Source: Thalassia testudinum
Taxonomy: Eukaryota; Streptophyta; Magnoliopsida; Alismatales; Hydrocharitaceae
DNA: 64,000 nucleotides
NCBI GenBank assembly: GCA_037157565.1
Contig: JAZHRO010000013.1
Span: 112,854,001 to 112,918,000 of the forward strand
Direction of reading: 5' to 3'
Position 1 is the stretch's first letter, and each line of letters opens with the position of its first letter. The translations under genes were made by a program, and so were the position numbers. The notes under the pieces were generated by a model. The model did not search any database, was not told the DNA's origin, and was given only the letters and a program-made list of their open reading frames with translations. Shown here piece after piece: positions 41,686-53,166 of this stretch.

Positions 41686-43440
41686 TGATATAGACACATC
41701 TATTTAGGTGAAAATGCCTATTCATGCTTGTTCCTAGGCTTAGATTTGCATTTCATGTTATAAATATTGTATAGCATGCATCATTGTGCATTTAGAGTAC
41801 TTGTATATATTTTAGGTTAACTAGGTCTTTTTTATGGTCAGGAGAGAAGAGGATTTATTTCAGGGCCTCGAATGGACTATTAGACCATATGGATCTTATC
41901 AGGACGACAATTGGAGACTAACGCCTCCGAAATCATCCAGATAGTAGTCTCGTAGAATCATATGAAGTCTAAGGATAATCAATGGCCAAGGGACAATGAG
42001 ACATCCATATGGGCTTCGGATGGAAAATCCAACCGTATGGATGGATCCGGAGCGATGATCGTAGTCTGACAACATGAAAAACAACTCAATCGAAGCAGCA
42101 TGGCACCCTCTGCAATAGAAAGAAAATGGGCAGTATAGATGGTGCCACGTGGTGCCATCCAAACCGCCCAACGTGAACCACAGTCACCCCAGGCTCACGC
42201 ATGGAGAGATCTCAGTCGTTGGATCTCAATCCAACGGCAGAGGGGCACTCTACATCGCCTCACCTTCACAAGAGAAGAGCTCAAGATTATATCGTGACCG
42301 TTGGATAAGAATCCAATGGCCACAGTCGCATGATCAGCAGACGCCACTGCACTTTGCACTCGACCATCCACCACTTTGGCACAACGGTGAGGCGCCCGCT
42401 CCTCAAAGGAGGGGCGTAGGTTCGAAACCCGCCATGCCCCCCAATTGTTCAATTGAGGCAGTGCCACTACACCAACCAGCCCACGCACGTGGTGCCAGAG
42501 CTCCCACACCGCAGCAGCTCACGCGCAACACAGTACGTTATGGGCACGCAAGCACAGCAGCAGCGGGCATGGATTTGCGCTGACTTTTAGTGATAGTCTG
42601 GGCGTATCTTTAGTGACACTTATAGCCATCATTAATTGCTTGTAGGCACAAGGCCAACTGCAGGCGTGAGCAGTAGAGGCATAATCTTCAGTGACAGCTG
42701 CATGGGGTCATTAGTGATGCTTGTAGCTATCACTACAGCCCTGTACATGAATTTCTTCTTCTTCCCTCCACTATATAAACACCCCTACACCCCATTCCTC
42801 TTCATCTCTACCTATTCTATTCCCACCTACTCCTAAGCTCTAGCAAGCCTACCAATGCTCCGTTAGAGCTTACTCTCAAGCTCTCGAGGCTCCTATTAGT
42901 GTAGCAACCCTTTGACCCACCAAATATTCCTCTATCTTCCCATCACCATTCATAGATCGCCTTCGAGCCATCCTCCCACCTCCATTCCAGTAGCAAATCA
43001 TCTCTGCATCCTCACCTCCATTCCGGAGCCACGCTGAAGGTTTCCTCTACCCGACGTCCCCCTGCATCTCACTCCGTCATCCCGCTCCTCACCTCCTTCA
43101 TCCAAGCTTCTACCAAGCACCGTCATCTCTCTGAACAGCCGATTCGAGAGATTCCTGCTCACCTCCCTCTCCTTTTATGCTTTCGTAGATTATTGTAATA
43201 GTCAATTGTGAAATATATCATATTTCTTCCATCTCACTTGTGAATTTATTCTAGTTGTCTTTTTATTTGAAAAACACAAAAAAATAACAAAACGTTAAAA
43301 TACCAAAAATAAACAAAATGAAGCGTGATTTACAATTAAAGTATAGGTCGCCTCCTCGTGTTCGACCTGGGACTCCCTTAGAGTTTAAAACGACGGGTTA
43401 CTTTTAACCCTAGTTTCAAACACATGAAACACGAGCGTCA
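41686..43440 (+). repeat. 3' LTR of C
   Basis: 1755 bp; G-box in the perfect palindrome ggtgccacgtggtgcc-like site (cacgtg 42146-42151), RYGAC modules (42588-42740), TATA (42772-42779). Lacks part of U5 relative to the 5' LTR near 43388. Confidence 0.85.
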
Positions 43441-44647
43441 GAGGTCGATATCATTATCTGAATCATCTTGTTAGCTCTGTAGATCTTTTTTATTTTATTT
43501 TTATTTTTTTAAAAAATTAAATTAAATTTGGAAAGGAGAACTTGGGCTTTAGAAATTTGTCAACCATAGGAATGATATAATATGACCTCAACATTTAGAT
43601 TCTTTAGGTCTTCGGGCATAATCAGCACGGGTATCCACTAAAATGTGGATTTCTTTCTCGAGTTCTCACCATTTGAAAATTCATTTCAAATTTGTTAAAT
43701 AAGTTGGGGTGACAAGTACACGACTTATCAACTCGCCCTTTGATTTAAGGGGACTTTAAGCCTATGCATCTACACACTCTTTTCACCCACTCACTTTTTG
43801 GCAATTTTAATGAAAATTGGATAGCTAATGAATATTCTAAGGTGGTATGGCTAGCAAGTTGTTTGTGGTAACAGTTTATCGGCCAGTTGTCCAGAGCTTA
43901 GCAGCACAAACATTCTATTCCTACTGCCTTTAGGTAAATCTTAGATCAGGAAGCCACCTACTTAGAAAAAAAAGAAAAATATAGAAAAATATCCAAAAAG
44001 AAATGAAAAAGAAATAGAAATGAAGAAAAGAAGAAAAATAAATAAACCACACTTCACCACACGAGTATGACTGGCAAGTTGTCGGTGTTACCAACTCATC
44101 AGCCGGTTGTCCAGATGCCAGCTTGAAAATGTGCATTTAATTCCAAACACTTAGAAAGAAGCGGAGAAGTAGAATAAGCTGGGGAGATATATACTAGGTT
44201 TTCCCTTGTGTTGACCCCATAAAAATAAAGTTTAGGAGAAAGCTATCAGTCGTATAGATACACCTTTAGGCAGAATTCCATTCAAGGTCACCTAGGGGCG
44301 TAGAAACCTGAGGTTTGTTCTGACTACCAATTGGTGAGTCACTCACATTTACATAAAAAATTGCTTAGTACTTAGAGTCCTCTTTGAGTCTTGGGTCAGT
44401 TGGGTAGCCGTAGGAAGTTGCCTCGAAACCTTAAACTCAAAAATACAAAAAAATTAGAACAAGAAAGAAAAGAAAAAGATGCTTTTGCTTTTGAATAAGA
44501 CGAGGGCTTGGGCAGTCTGCATTTTGGCAAACACTCGGGTGGTATTGTGTCTCTATAGTTCAGGTTCCTAATAGAGATTTTCTAGGTTGAAAAAAATAAC
44601 TGTTGCAAAAGAAATCTGATCCTAATTTTTTTATAAATAGCATGTAG

Positions 44648-44694
44648 TTTTGGTAGGGACTAGCAAAAGATAGGCATGGAGGTGTGATGTACAC
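44648..44694 (+). promoter_or_regulatory. Polypurine tract and hairpin of D
   Basis: ttttggta / tagcaaaa hairpin, then agataggcatggaggtg up to the LTR at 44695. Confidence 0.65.
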
Positions 44695-46475
44695 ACATCT
44701 AATTTACTTAAAATGCCTATTTATGCATGTTTCTAGTATCATAGGAGCATTCATTATTATAAATATTGCATTTACTTTATATAAACCTTAGGTTAATTTT
44801 CTCTTTTTGTGGTTAGGGAACAGGTCAACATTTATCGGGGCCTCGGATTTGAGATCCAACTATACAGATTTGATCATGACAAAGATCAAATTTCAACGAC
44901 TCCAAGATCACTCCGATCGGACCTCCATAGCATCAGATGTAGTCTAGGAAAGATAAGAGATCAAGAGGTAGGGTGGTGTAAAATTCAAACTTTAGATTAT
45001 AAATTGAACTGCACGGATGAGTTCAGATCAACGATCGTAGCCCAACACCACAAAAATTGGTCCAATCCGACATCCGTGGTACCACCTATGAGCAATAGAA
45101 AATGGATGGCTTAGATGGTGGCACGTGGTGCCATCCAAGCCACCCACAATCATTACAGCTCTTCTTCATCAGATGATCAATGCATCTCAGCCATTGGATC
45201 ATCGATCCAACAGCTGAGATTCAACCACAGCCGCTCAACACCTTCCAAAGGCGAGGGCTCGGGTGATCTAGACTGTTGGATTGCCATCCAAAGGTTGCGA
45301 GTGCCCGACCCTTAAATCGTAAAAGTGACACAAGTAGAGGCGTAGTGCATTGGTTGCGTGCCCCTACGTGAGCTAAAGGTGCACGTTCGAGACGTCGGGA
45401 TCCTCAAATCTAGCGCACATGCAGGTGTGGGTGAAATTCGCCTATGCGAGGCGATCAGGTAGTCGAGGGAGCACGACGTGGTGCGTTGGATGAAGGAACG
45501 CACTTCATGTGCGATCTGACATGCGAACGCATGCCCAGTCTGACACGAGCACGCGTTGCGCTGAAGATCAAGAGACATGCGCGCTTTTAAGCCATACAAT
45601 CTCTCGGTCGGACGGTTGAGGATGCGTGCGTGGGTGAAAGGCTCAGCGGCTGAAGGATGAGAGGCGAAGACGCGTGCGTGTGTTTAGTGACGTGGGTCTT
45701 TAGTGACGGTTCTATCTGTCACTAAAGAACCCAACAATTAATGTATTAAGCTTGTAAAAGGACCTTTTTGCCCCTATGACTACAATTATAAAAGGGGACC
45801 CCTACCACTCATTTTCTTTATCTCTTCCTCTCTTCAATCACCCCCTCCCAAGCTCTACGAGCTTGTCACAAACCCAAGATGCTCCATTATAGTTAAAAAT
45901 AGAATTTTCCCCCTTCTCACGCCCTTCGTGGAGCATCCTGCGGTTCTCCTCTCATCGCCTTTCGAGAAGTGGATCCTGCTGCAACGTCGCCTTATTCTGT
46001 CCTCCATCTTATTCCTCCCTCGTCCAGCATCTCGCCACCTTCGTCCAAGTGCTTCGTCAACGTGGCTTGCCCTCCAAGCAATTGTCGAGGAGGATAACTT
46101 CTCTCCCCCTTCTCTTGTTATCGCTTCCTAGATTAAATTTCCTGCTTTCTAGTGTAGCACATAGATGTAACGAACATGTTTCTATAATTATGAAATTCTT
46201 ATTCATTCTCTCTGTATTTTCTTTCTATTTGTGTTATTCTTTTCCTCTTTTCTATTAATTATTCTTTAAGTAGATAAGAAGCGTAAATTTAATTTGACCA
46301 GCTAATATGCCTCATGACAATAATTATAAATACAATTTTTGGTCAAATGTTCACCTCCCCGTGTTCAACCCAAGACTCACTAGAGTTTCAGTTAAATTAT
46401 CTATTTGACGGATTTTTACGCGGCTACGACAACAGATTTTCAAAACTCAAAGTTTCATCGTAGAAATCCCATTCA
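44695..46475 (+). repeat. 3' LTR of D
   Basis: Starts TGATGTACAC. Contains G-box (45122-45127), an inverted RYGAC repeat (45688-45726), TATA (45787-45794). The right edge is taken at ...cccattca; an end at 46494 is also possible, and H follows. Confidence 0.7.
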
Positions 46476-47110
46476 ACAATGTACTCTACCAACATTTTTT
46501 GTCTACCTTTTATGGGTACTGATAACCTTTAAAAATTTGGCATAGGTAGGTATATACTTAATTGCATCTAAGAGAGAGATATTGATCTGAACTTGCCCAA
46601 ATAAATCCATAAGTTCTTCAGTCGTCAGCTCAGATTTCTTCTTTCCATTGGTGGTGGAGTGGAGAGCTTGGGGAAACAGGATAGGAGTTGTGTCATGTTA
46701 TTTTTGTGTTTCTTTTTCTTCCTGAGTGAGGGGGTGAGAGTCAATTTGCATGGGAATGATAGGGGTTTCATCAGGTTGCTGTGACCGACAAGGATCCGTG
46801 GTGGTTTTCCCACTCTTTAATGTAACTACAAGTGCAATTGGATTATTACTTGGAGGAGGTGGGGGGGCCTATTGTCGTGGAAAACCTGATGGTTACTGAG
46901 GTATAGGGTTTATTTATGGCTAGTTATGGTGCTTTTGAATTTGATTTCTGCCCTGATAATGGTTCCTTTGATATTAGGGTTGGGAAGGTAAATGTCCTGT
47001 AGGTCTCTAAGTCAGAGTAACCCCAATTTGATTATGCAGATCTGTAATAGTGTGGGTTAGTTCTGACATTTTGCTTTGAATTTTCTGCTGGGTTTTCATC
47101 ATTTTTGCTT
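46476..47110 (-). pseudogene. H, Athila gag/protease fragment
   Basis: The minus strand matches A's 3190-3790: the pre-protease segment (INIPFLD/IPAYAKF-type, 46530-46625), lysine-rich stretch (LRKKKKHKNNMTQLL), KSGKTTTDP-type signature near 46800, and Gag tail. Heavily decayed. It is cut on the left by D's LTR and on the right by G's LTR at 47111, where homology to A ends abruptly after ttttcatcatttttgctt. Confidence 0.7.
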
Positions 47111-47259
47111 TGATGAGTGATTGCGCAGCAATCATAGGTCTTAATTGACCAAAATTAGGCTAGGACTACGCATAAGTTACAGTAGTTCAAGCATGCATAA
47201 GCATTATTTGCATCTTTACTATTTTTCTGTAGCTATGCATAAACTAATGTTATAATTAC
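47111..47259 (+). repeat. 5' LTR of G, first piece
   Basis: Starts TGATGAGTGATT where homology of H to A ends. Includes the near-palindrome tgattgcgcagcaatca. The rest of the LTR is at 54677. Confidence 0.5.
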
Positions 47260-48767
47260 TGGTCGGGAGTGTTTCGCGTGTTAAAAATCGGGGTTACAAG
47301 TAACCCGTCGTCGTAGTTGCAAAACACATCGATTAGATAAAATTTATACCGAAACTCTAAGGGAGTCCCGAGTCGAACACAGGGAGGCGACGTTTACTTT
47401 ACGTGAAAACCATGCTGCGATTCGTTTCTTTTTGGTATTTTAGGATTTTTTTATTTTCTTGTGTTTTTGAAATAAAAGACAAACAAATGAATCACAAGAT
47501 ATAGATGTGGAATAAATCTGATATATATTACTTACAATGTCAATTACAATAAACTATGAAAGCATAAAAAGAGAGGGGCGAGAGGAAATCTCTCGAATCG
47601 GCTATTTGGCGAGACGACGGCGCCTGGTGGAAGCTCAAACGAAGGAGGTAAGGAACAGGACGACGGAGGTGAGGTGCATGAGGACGTCATGTTGAGGAAA
47701 GCTTCGGCATGGCTTCGGAATGGAGGTGAGAAGATGGAGATGATCTGCTACCGGAATGGAGGTGGGAGGACAGCTCCAAGGCGACCTATGAGTTGAGATG
47801 GGAAGTTGGAGGAGTATTTCGTGGGACAGAGGTTCACTACATTAATAGGCACCTTGGGAGCTTGAGAACAAGCTCTAATGGAGCGTTGGTAGGCTTGCTA
47901 GAGCTTGCGAGTAGGTGGGAGTGGAGAAGATAGAGATGGCTTGGAAGGAAGGGGGTGTAGGTCCTTTTATAGTGGAGGAGGAAAGGCAAAAATAGGTATG
48001 GGACCATTAGTGACATCCAGGCGGTCGCTGGAAACGTCGCTGTAGGCAGCTCATGCCCACTGGCACCCACAGCTGGCTTTGCTGCCATGCGAAGAATTAC
48101 TGATGGTTGTAAGCATCGCTGTAAGTAAAGCTCATGCGTCACTGTAGGTCCAGCTTATGCATAGCTGGCGCTGCTCACCCGCCTTGCCGCGCGCGTGTGC
48201 CTATGCTGGCACTACGCTATGCACCTGTGTGCCTATGCGCGCACGTACCCGCGCTACTGCATGGTGCGGTGCCACGTGCGTGCACTAGGCGGCCTGGGCT
48301 GCGCCACGTGGTGCAGTCTAGGCTGTCCATCCTCTTGTTGTAGGGGCTGCTACAGAGGTCGGATTGAGTCGAGTTTCATGCCATTAGGCTACAATCGTCG
48401 ACCTGAGCCCATCTGCATGGTTGGATTTGTCATTTGAAGCTTCGAATTATGTCTCTTAGTCCCTTGGCCGTTGATCTTCCTCGGACTGCATATGGTGCTA
48501 CGAGACTTCGATCAAGGCAATTTCAGAGGCGTTGGACTCCGATTATCGTCTTAATCAGATCCATATGGTCGGATTGTCAATCTGAGGCTTCGAAATAAAT
48601 ATCCTTCTCTCCTAATCACAAAAAGGACGTAGTTAACCTAAGTTATATACAACTACTCTAAATGCAGAATGATGCATTCTATGTCATATTTATAACATGA
48701 AATGTTAATCTAAGCCTAGGAACATGCACGAATAGGCAGTTTACCCTCAATAAATGTGTTTACATCA
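47260..48767 (-). repeat. 3' LTR of E
   Basis: 1508 bp. TATA on minus strand at 47971-47964, RYGAC-type elements 48005-48150, G-box cacgtg 48305-48310, duplicated U3 block near 48360-48600. Confidence 0.85.
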
Positions 48768-48805
48768 TACCCCCATGCCTGCCTTTTGCTAGTCCCTAGA
48801 AAAAT
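48768..48805 (-). promoter_or_regulatory. Polypurine tract and hairpin of E
   Basis: Complement of AAGGCAGGCATGGGGGTA at the LTR edge; inverted repeat ttttgctag / ctagaaaaa just beside it. Confidence 0.7.
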
Positions 48806-50178
48806 TAAACTATATGCTATGTATAAAAGCAGAATTAGTATTAGATCACCTAGGCCTAAGTCGTTTATTAACAATAGAAAATTTAAACTACGAAAACTCA
48901 ACAGTACCTGGGTGTCAGCCAGAATGCAGACTACCCAAGTTCTAGCCTTATTTGAAAAGGGAATATACATTTTTTTTATTATTTTTCTTCTTTTCTAATT
49001 TTTTTGTACTTTTGGTGTTTGAGAGTTCCAAGATAACTTTTTATGTCTACCCGACCCGCCCAAGACTCGAAAAGGACTCTATGTACTAAGCATCTTTGTG
49101 AAAAAGGGATAGACTCACAAAACGACCATTAAGACGAACTTCGGGTTTCTACAACCCTAGGTGACCCTGCCTAAAGGTTTATCTTTACGATCGGTAGCTT
49201 TCTCCCTACTTTTATTTACGGGGTCAGCACAAGAGCGAACCCAGTGTATATCTCCCCAGTTTATTCTACTTCCCCGCTTCTTCCCTATGTGTTTTGGGAA
49301 TTATTGTGCTTTTTTTTTAAGTGAGCTGGGTTCTGGACAACCGGCCAATGAGCTGTTACCACCAACAACTTGCCAGCCATACTCGTGCGATGAAGTGTGG
49401 TTTTATTTATTTTTTTATTTTCTCCTTTTCCTTCTTTTTTTTCTTTTCTTTTTGAGTGTTTCTTTTTCTTTTTTTCTAAGTAGGTGGCTTCCCTGATCTA
49501 AGATTTACCTAAAGGTAGTAGAACGAAAATGGTCCTGTGGTTGGGCTCTTAACAACCGGCCGATAAGCTGTTGCCACTGACAACTTGCCAGCCATACCAC
49601 CCAAGTCGGTCCATTAGCTACCCAATTTCCGTAAAAACAACAGGAAAGTGAGTCAATGCAAAAAAATATGTGTAGATGCTTGGGCTAAAAGTCCCCCCAA
49701 ATCAGATGGCAGGTTGATAAGTCGCATACTTATCATCTCAAATTATGTACCAAATTAAAATGAATTTTAATTAGTGAGGACTCGAGACTAAGTCCACATT
49801 TGAGTGGACACTCGGGATAATTAACCCTGAAGACCTGAAGAGTCTAAGTATTTAGGTCCTCTCGTATCATTTCCTAAAGTTAATAACTTCCAAATGCCTA
49901 AGTTCTCTTTTCCTAATTTCTTTCTTTTTTTATCTTTTCTCAAATTTTCAATTTTTTTTAATTTTATAAGAAACTAAAAGAAATTCTACGGAGTTAACAT
50001 AATGATTTCAGGAATCGATTATCCACCCCCCCATGCCTAAATGATGCAATGTCCTCATTGCAAAAATAAAGACATGAAAAGGGCAGAGTAAACAGAATAT
50101 CACCTGAGTGTTGTGAAAATCCGGTCAGCTCCGCAATGATAAGAGTGTATACACACATGCTAAGTTTAATGCCTTCAG
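48806..50178 (-). other. 3' region of E
   Basis: Conserved family region: structured element copies at 49325-49383 and 49542-49600 with a T-rich (purine on minus) tract between, and internal purine motif at 50021-50060. The 111-codon frame at 49161-49496 is only a frame through this region. Confidence 0.8.
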
Positions 50179-51924
50179 CTAGGCATAACAGACATACAAA
50201 GAAGAAATTGAGAATTCACAAGTGTGGGTCAGAATCAAAATCAAAATATTGATCCTGAAACCCACCAGCAGAAAATGTCCACAGACGTGGACCAAATTAT
50301 GGTGCAGACCCATGCCCCAAGGTCGAGTGGTTTTAGGTTCTGGATGAAAATCACCCTGAACTGAAGGTTGTTGTGTTTACGGGGCCAAGCCTGCGGTTTA
50401 GTGGTGTGCAACCCAAGACCAAAGTGTCAGACAACGGGTAATGATGGTTTAATAGGTGCGATTGTCCACTTAACATCTAGATCAAAAAAATAATCTGTTA
50501 TTCCAGGCTTGGGTCTCACGTGAAAGATATCATAAGGGTCCATATAGAAAATAGGTGGTTTCAAGTCAATAGGTACACTTATATCCAAACTTATTTTTCC
50601 CACAGAATTAACCTCCCAAATTTTTATTTCCAACTTCCTATCCTCTGAAATCAAGGTTTTCGGGACATCCAGATCATTGTACACCCCATCTAAAGTACCC
50701 AAGTCCAACAATTGTGGCTGAATTAAGATTGACTTGGGCACAATGATCTCAAAAGAATGTTCATTCAGCTCTTTGGGGTGTGGTTGAGGAATGGGGCTAC
50801 TAATTGAGTCGTCGAGTATCGGATCCTCCAAGTTAGTCCCAACCGAATCAGAATCTTCAGTAGTCGGGCTACCAAATTGGCCGTCATACTCCTCGAGCCC
50901 ATGTCTCATTAAAATCATTCTCCTCAAGCTTAAGTGAGACTTCACTACAAGATTCCTCACCCTCAAAATCAAAGAATTCATGATCCTCATTTGTACATGT
51001 CTCAACATCACAAGTCATTTCATCATCCAAGGAGACATAATTTTCTTCATTTCCTGACTTGGCGATCTCGAGTGAATCAATCGGTTCATCCTCAAAGGGT
51101 TGCTCTAGACCAATCTAGTCATCTCCAATCTCCGAATATGTATCCCCCCCAATAGGCGCCTAAGCAGGTTCAGACATTGGCTCTCTTGAAGAGGGTTCAT
51201 CTTGAGAATCATCCCAAGATTTGACTAGTGCAACCACAAATTTCATCCTCAACCTCGATAATTTCCTAAGAAGAAACTTACCCAGGTCCCTATCCCTAAC
51301 ACTTTGGAGCAAATCCAACAGAGAACTATTAAGTTCATCAATCATTTTGATCATAGGCTCCAATGCTTCAGTGGATGGTGTTGGTTGGGCTTCTAAAGAT
51401 TGTATGGTATTCCTCAAATTAGCTAGCACTCTATCTTGGATCTGGTTCACCTAAACCGACTGGTTTGATTCAGGTTTGGATGGGTTTGGGTTGAATATAG
51501 GGAAGTCAAGATGTCGAGGTTCTCGAGTCCCTCCCTAAAAGTAGGTCGTTCTAGGTTGTTCAAAGGATGGTGGCGACCTATATTCAGTGGAATACTGGGG
51601 AGGGTAGGTGTTATAATCATGATATCCTTCCTGGTTGTAGATCGGGTTGGTTTGGTCATCAAAGGATGGAGATCCATAATATTATAACTCTAGGAAGGAT
51701 AATAATCATAGTCTTGTTGTCCAGGGTTAGGCCCTGGACACTGAGGTTCGGATTCATATCCCCAATCAAAGTCATCCCGGCTAGTGGATGGGTAATTACA
51801 AGTCAAGTCGGGATAGTAATCATCTTGGGGATAAGTGGAGGTAGGAGGATAGGATGTGAAATGTTTGTAGGATGTGGAAGGGTACACGGTGAAGTAAGGA
51901 GGGAAATCAGAAGAGAAAGGAGCC
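50179..51924 (-). pseudogene. Orphan ORF of E
   Basis: Unrecognised protein, homologous throughout to the ORF of C and B. N-terminal part 51935-51690 (SSDFPPYFTVYPSTSYKHF, DDYYPDLTCNYPSTSRDDF), then 51450-51160 (VLANLRNTIQSLEAQ, SSLLDLLQSVRDRDLG, KSWDDSQDE), an acidic segment with stops near 51100-50900, and the C-terminal part 51011-50427 (ILIQPQLLDLGTLDGVYND, ISVPIDLKPPIFYMDPYDIF). The minus-strand acceptor-like attgcag ends at 51925, directly before the frame. Confidence 0.75.
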
Positions 51925-52963
51925 CTGCAATACAAAAATACATGCCTATCCTTAGTTTGGGTGCCTAAAGGTCTACAGACTCTCAGAAGCTATACTAAGA
52001 TTATAGACAATTTACTCTACTTATGTCCAAGCAATCCAACTAGTTAGAAGGAGGGACTGGGTAGAAGGTTCTTCCTTTGGCTTGCGCCTCTGATTCCTAG
52101 TGTACCCCCCAGCCGCGGTCGTTTGACGCTACTCCCCTAGCTAGACATTAGATTGACTGGTATAAGTAGGTTAATCGTGAACAATCTTAATCTGGATCCC
52201 GACGAGAGAACCAGTCCTTAGGGCCAACGTCTAATCAATTTTAGTTAGGCTTGGGACAATGGTGCTTCAGGAATGTGATGGGCCCTTTAGATGGGTTGCG
52301 CCCTTGATGATCAGTTAAAATGTGTGTGCGTGCACAACCAGGGTTTTCAGACAAGGTTATTTGATGATGTGTCTTTTAGGGTTCAACTTTGTTTAGTAGC
52401 TTTTAGGGTTTAATCTTTATGTATATTCAATCAAGGATCAATAGAACACTCCAAGTTTTGATATATTCCTTCAAAAATCAAAAATAGAATGTGGAGTGCC
52501 TGGTTCAATCCTAAAAATCAACCCTAAGTGGTAAGCTACTTAATGAATCAGTTTTAGATTGAGTGGTGCGGCCCAAATAACTCAATCAATTGGCCTATTG
52601 CACCACTTAGTTAAGGCACACAGAAATGTTTGACCTATTCAGATTTCTGCTCACTTATGTGTATTTAGTTGATGTGTACCAGGTCCACAGGTCAAATCCC
52701 AGTTTAGTGGTAGAATCAAAGTGATTGTGCGCCTTACGATATGAAGTTGTGGGTGTTAAGTGTGTAGCTTTCAGAAAAACCCACAATCAGATAACACTTT
52801 TTTTATATTTTTTTATTTATGTGGATGGCGAGGTGAGTGGAGGTGGCAAACAAACAACCAGTTCTATCCTAGGGTTTATAAAAAGGACCTAAGTTGATTT
52901 GGGTTTGAGTTATTAGGTTATGGAATGAAAACTAAGGTGGGGGTGGCGTGGGGGACACTTACA
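51925..52963 (-). other. Leader and putative intron of E
   Basis: Bounded by gtaagt (52963-52958 minus) and ttgcag (ending 51925 minus). Includes the leader block shared with B, C and G (52045-52146). No coding sequence. Confidence 0.35.
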
Positions 52964-53110
52964 AAACACTCTACCCTCACTTTACTCCGGTCTACCACAC
53001 TTGGATCTCCATGCTAGGGTACCTGCAAAATAGTAGATCAAAGACAAGTAGGGTTAGTGCTATGTAAATGCAAAGAAATGCAGAAAACAATAAAGTAAGT
53101 TCCGTTGCCT

Positions 53111-53166
53111 CCCCAGCAATGGTGCCAAAATGGTCAGGTTGTCCCTGGCAACGGTGCCAAAATGGT
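53111..53166 (-). promoter_or_regulatory. Primer-binding site of E, tandemly duplicated
   Basis: Two PBS-like copies on the minus strand, 53143-53159 (next to the LTR) and 53111-53127, each followed by aaa and tggt. The repeat step is 32 bp. Confidence 0.8.

Larger units (their letters stand above)
33834..43440 (+). mobile_element. C, orphan-ORF family element nested in D
   Basis: LTRs 33834-35611 (1778 bp) and 41686-43440 (1755 bp), TGATATA...TCA. A PBS for tRNA-Asp lies at 35615, a leader like that of B, the orphan ORF, the 3' region with internal motif (40428-40460), and a PPT. D's sequence continues on both sides. The expected TSD is degraded (ggtgt against gaggt, 3 of 5). C's ORF is interrupted by solo LTR S. 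Confidence 0.85.
32621..46475 (+). mobile_element. D, 5'-truncated member of the orphan-ORF family
   Basis: The body resumes mid-ORF at 32621 (matching B from about 27180), runs to the internal purine motif (33800-33831), is interrupted by C (33834-43440), and resumes with its 3' region at 43441 (atctgaatcatcttgttagc matches B near 28427) up to its 3' LTR at 44695-46475. The 5' LTR, PBS and leader are missing. The duplicated structured element is present (43845-43901 and 44064-44121). Confidence 0.75.

Noticed and set aside
33834..43440. D and C as a tandem LTR-body-LTR-body-LTR array from unequal recombination
   Set aside because: After C's 3' LTR the sequence continues exactly with the part of D that follows its internal motif, which fits nesting and not a tandem array.
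49161..49496. 111-codon frame ending in a Phe-rich run
   Set aside because: It reads the antisense of the conserved non-coding 3' region of E; the Phe run is the complement of the purine tract.
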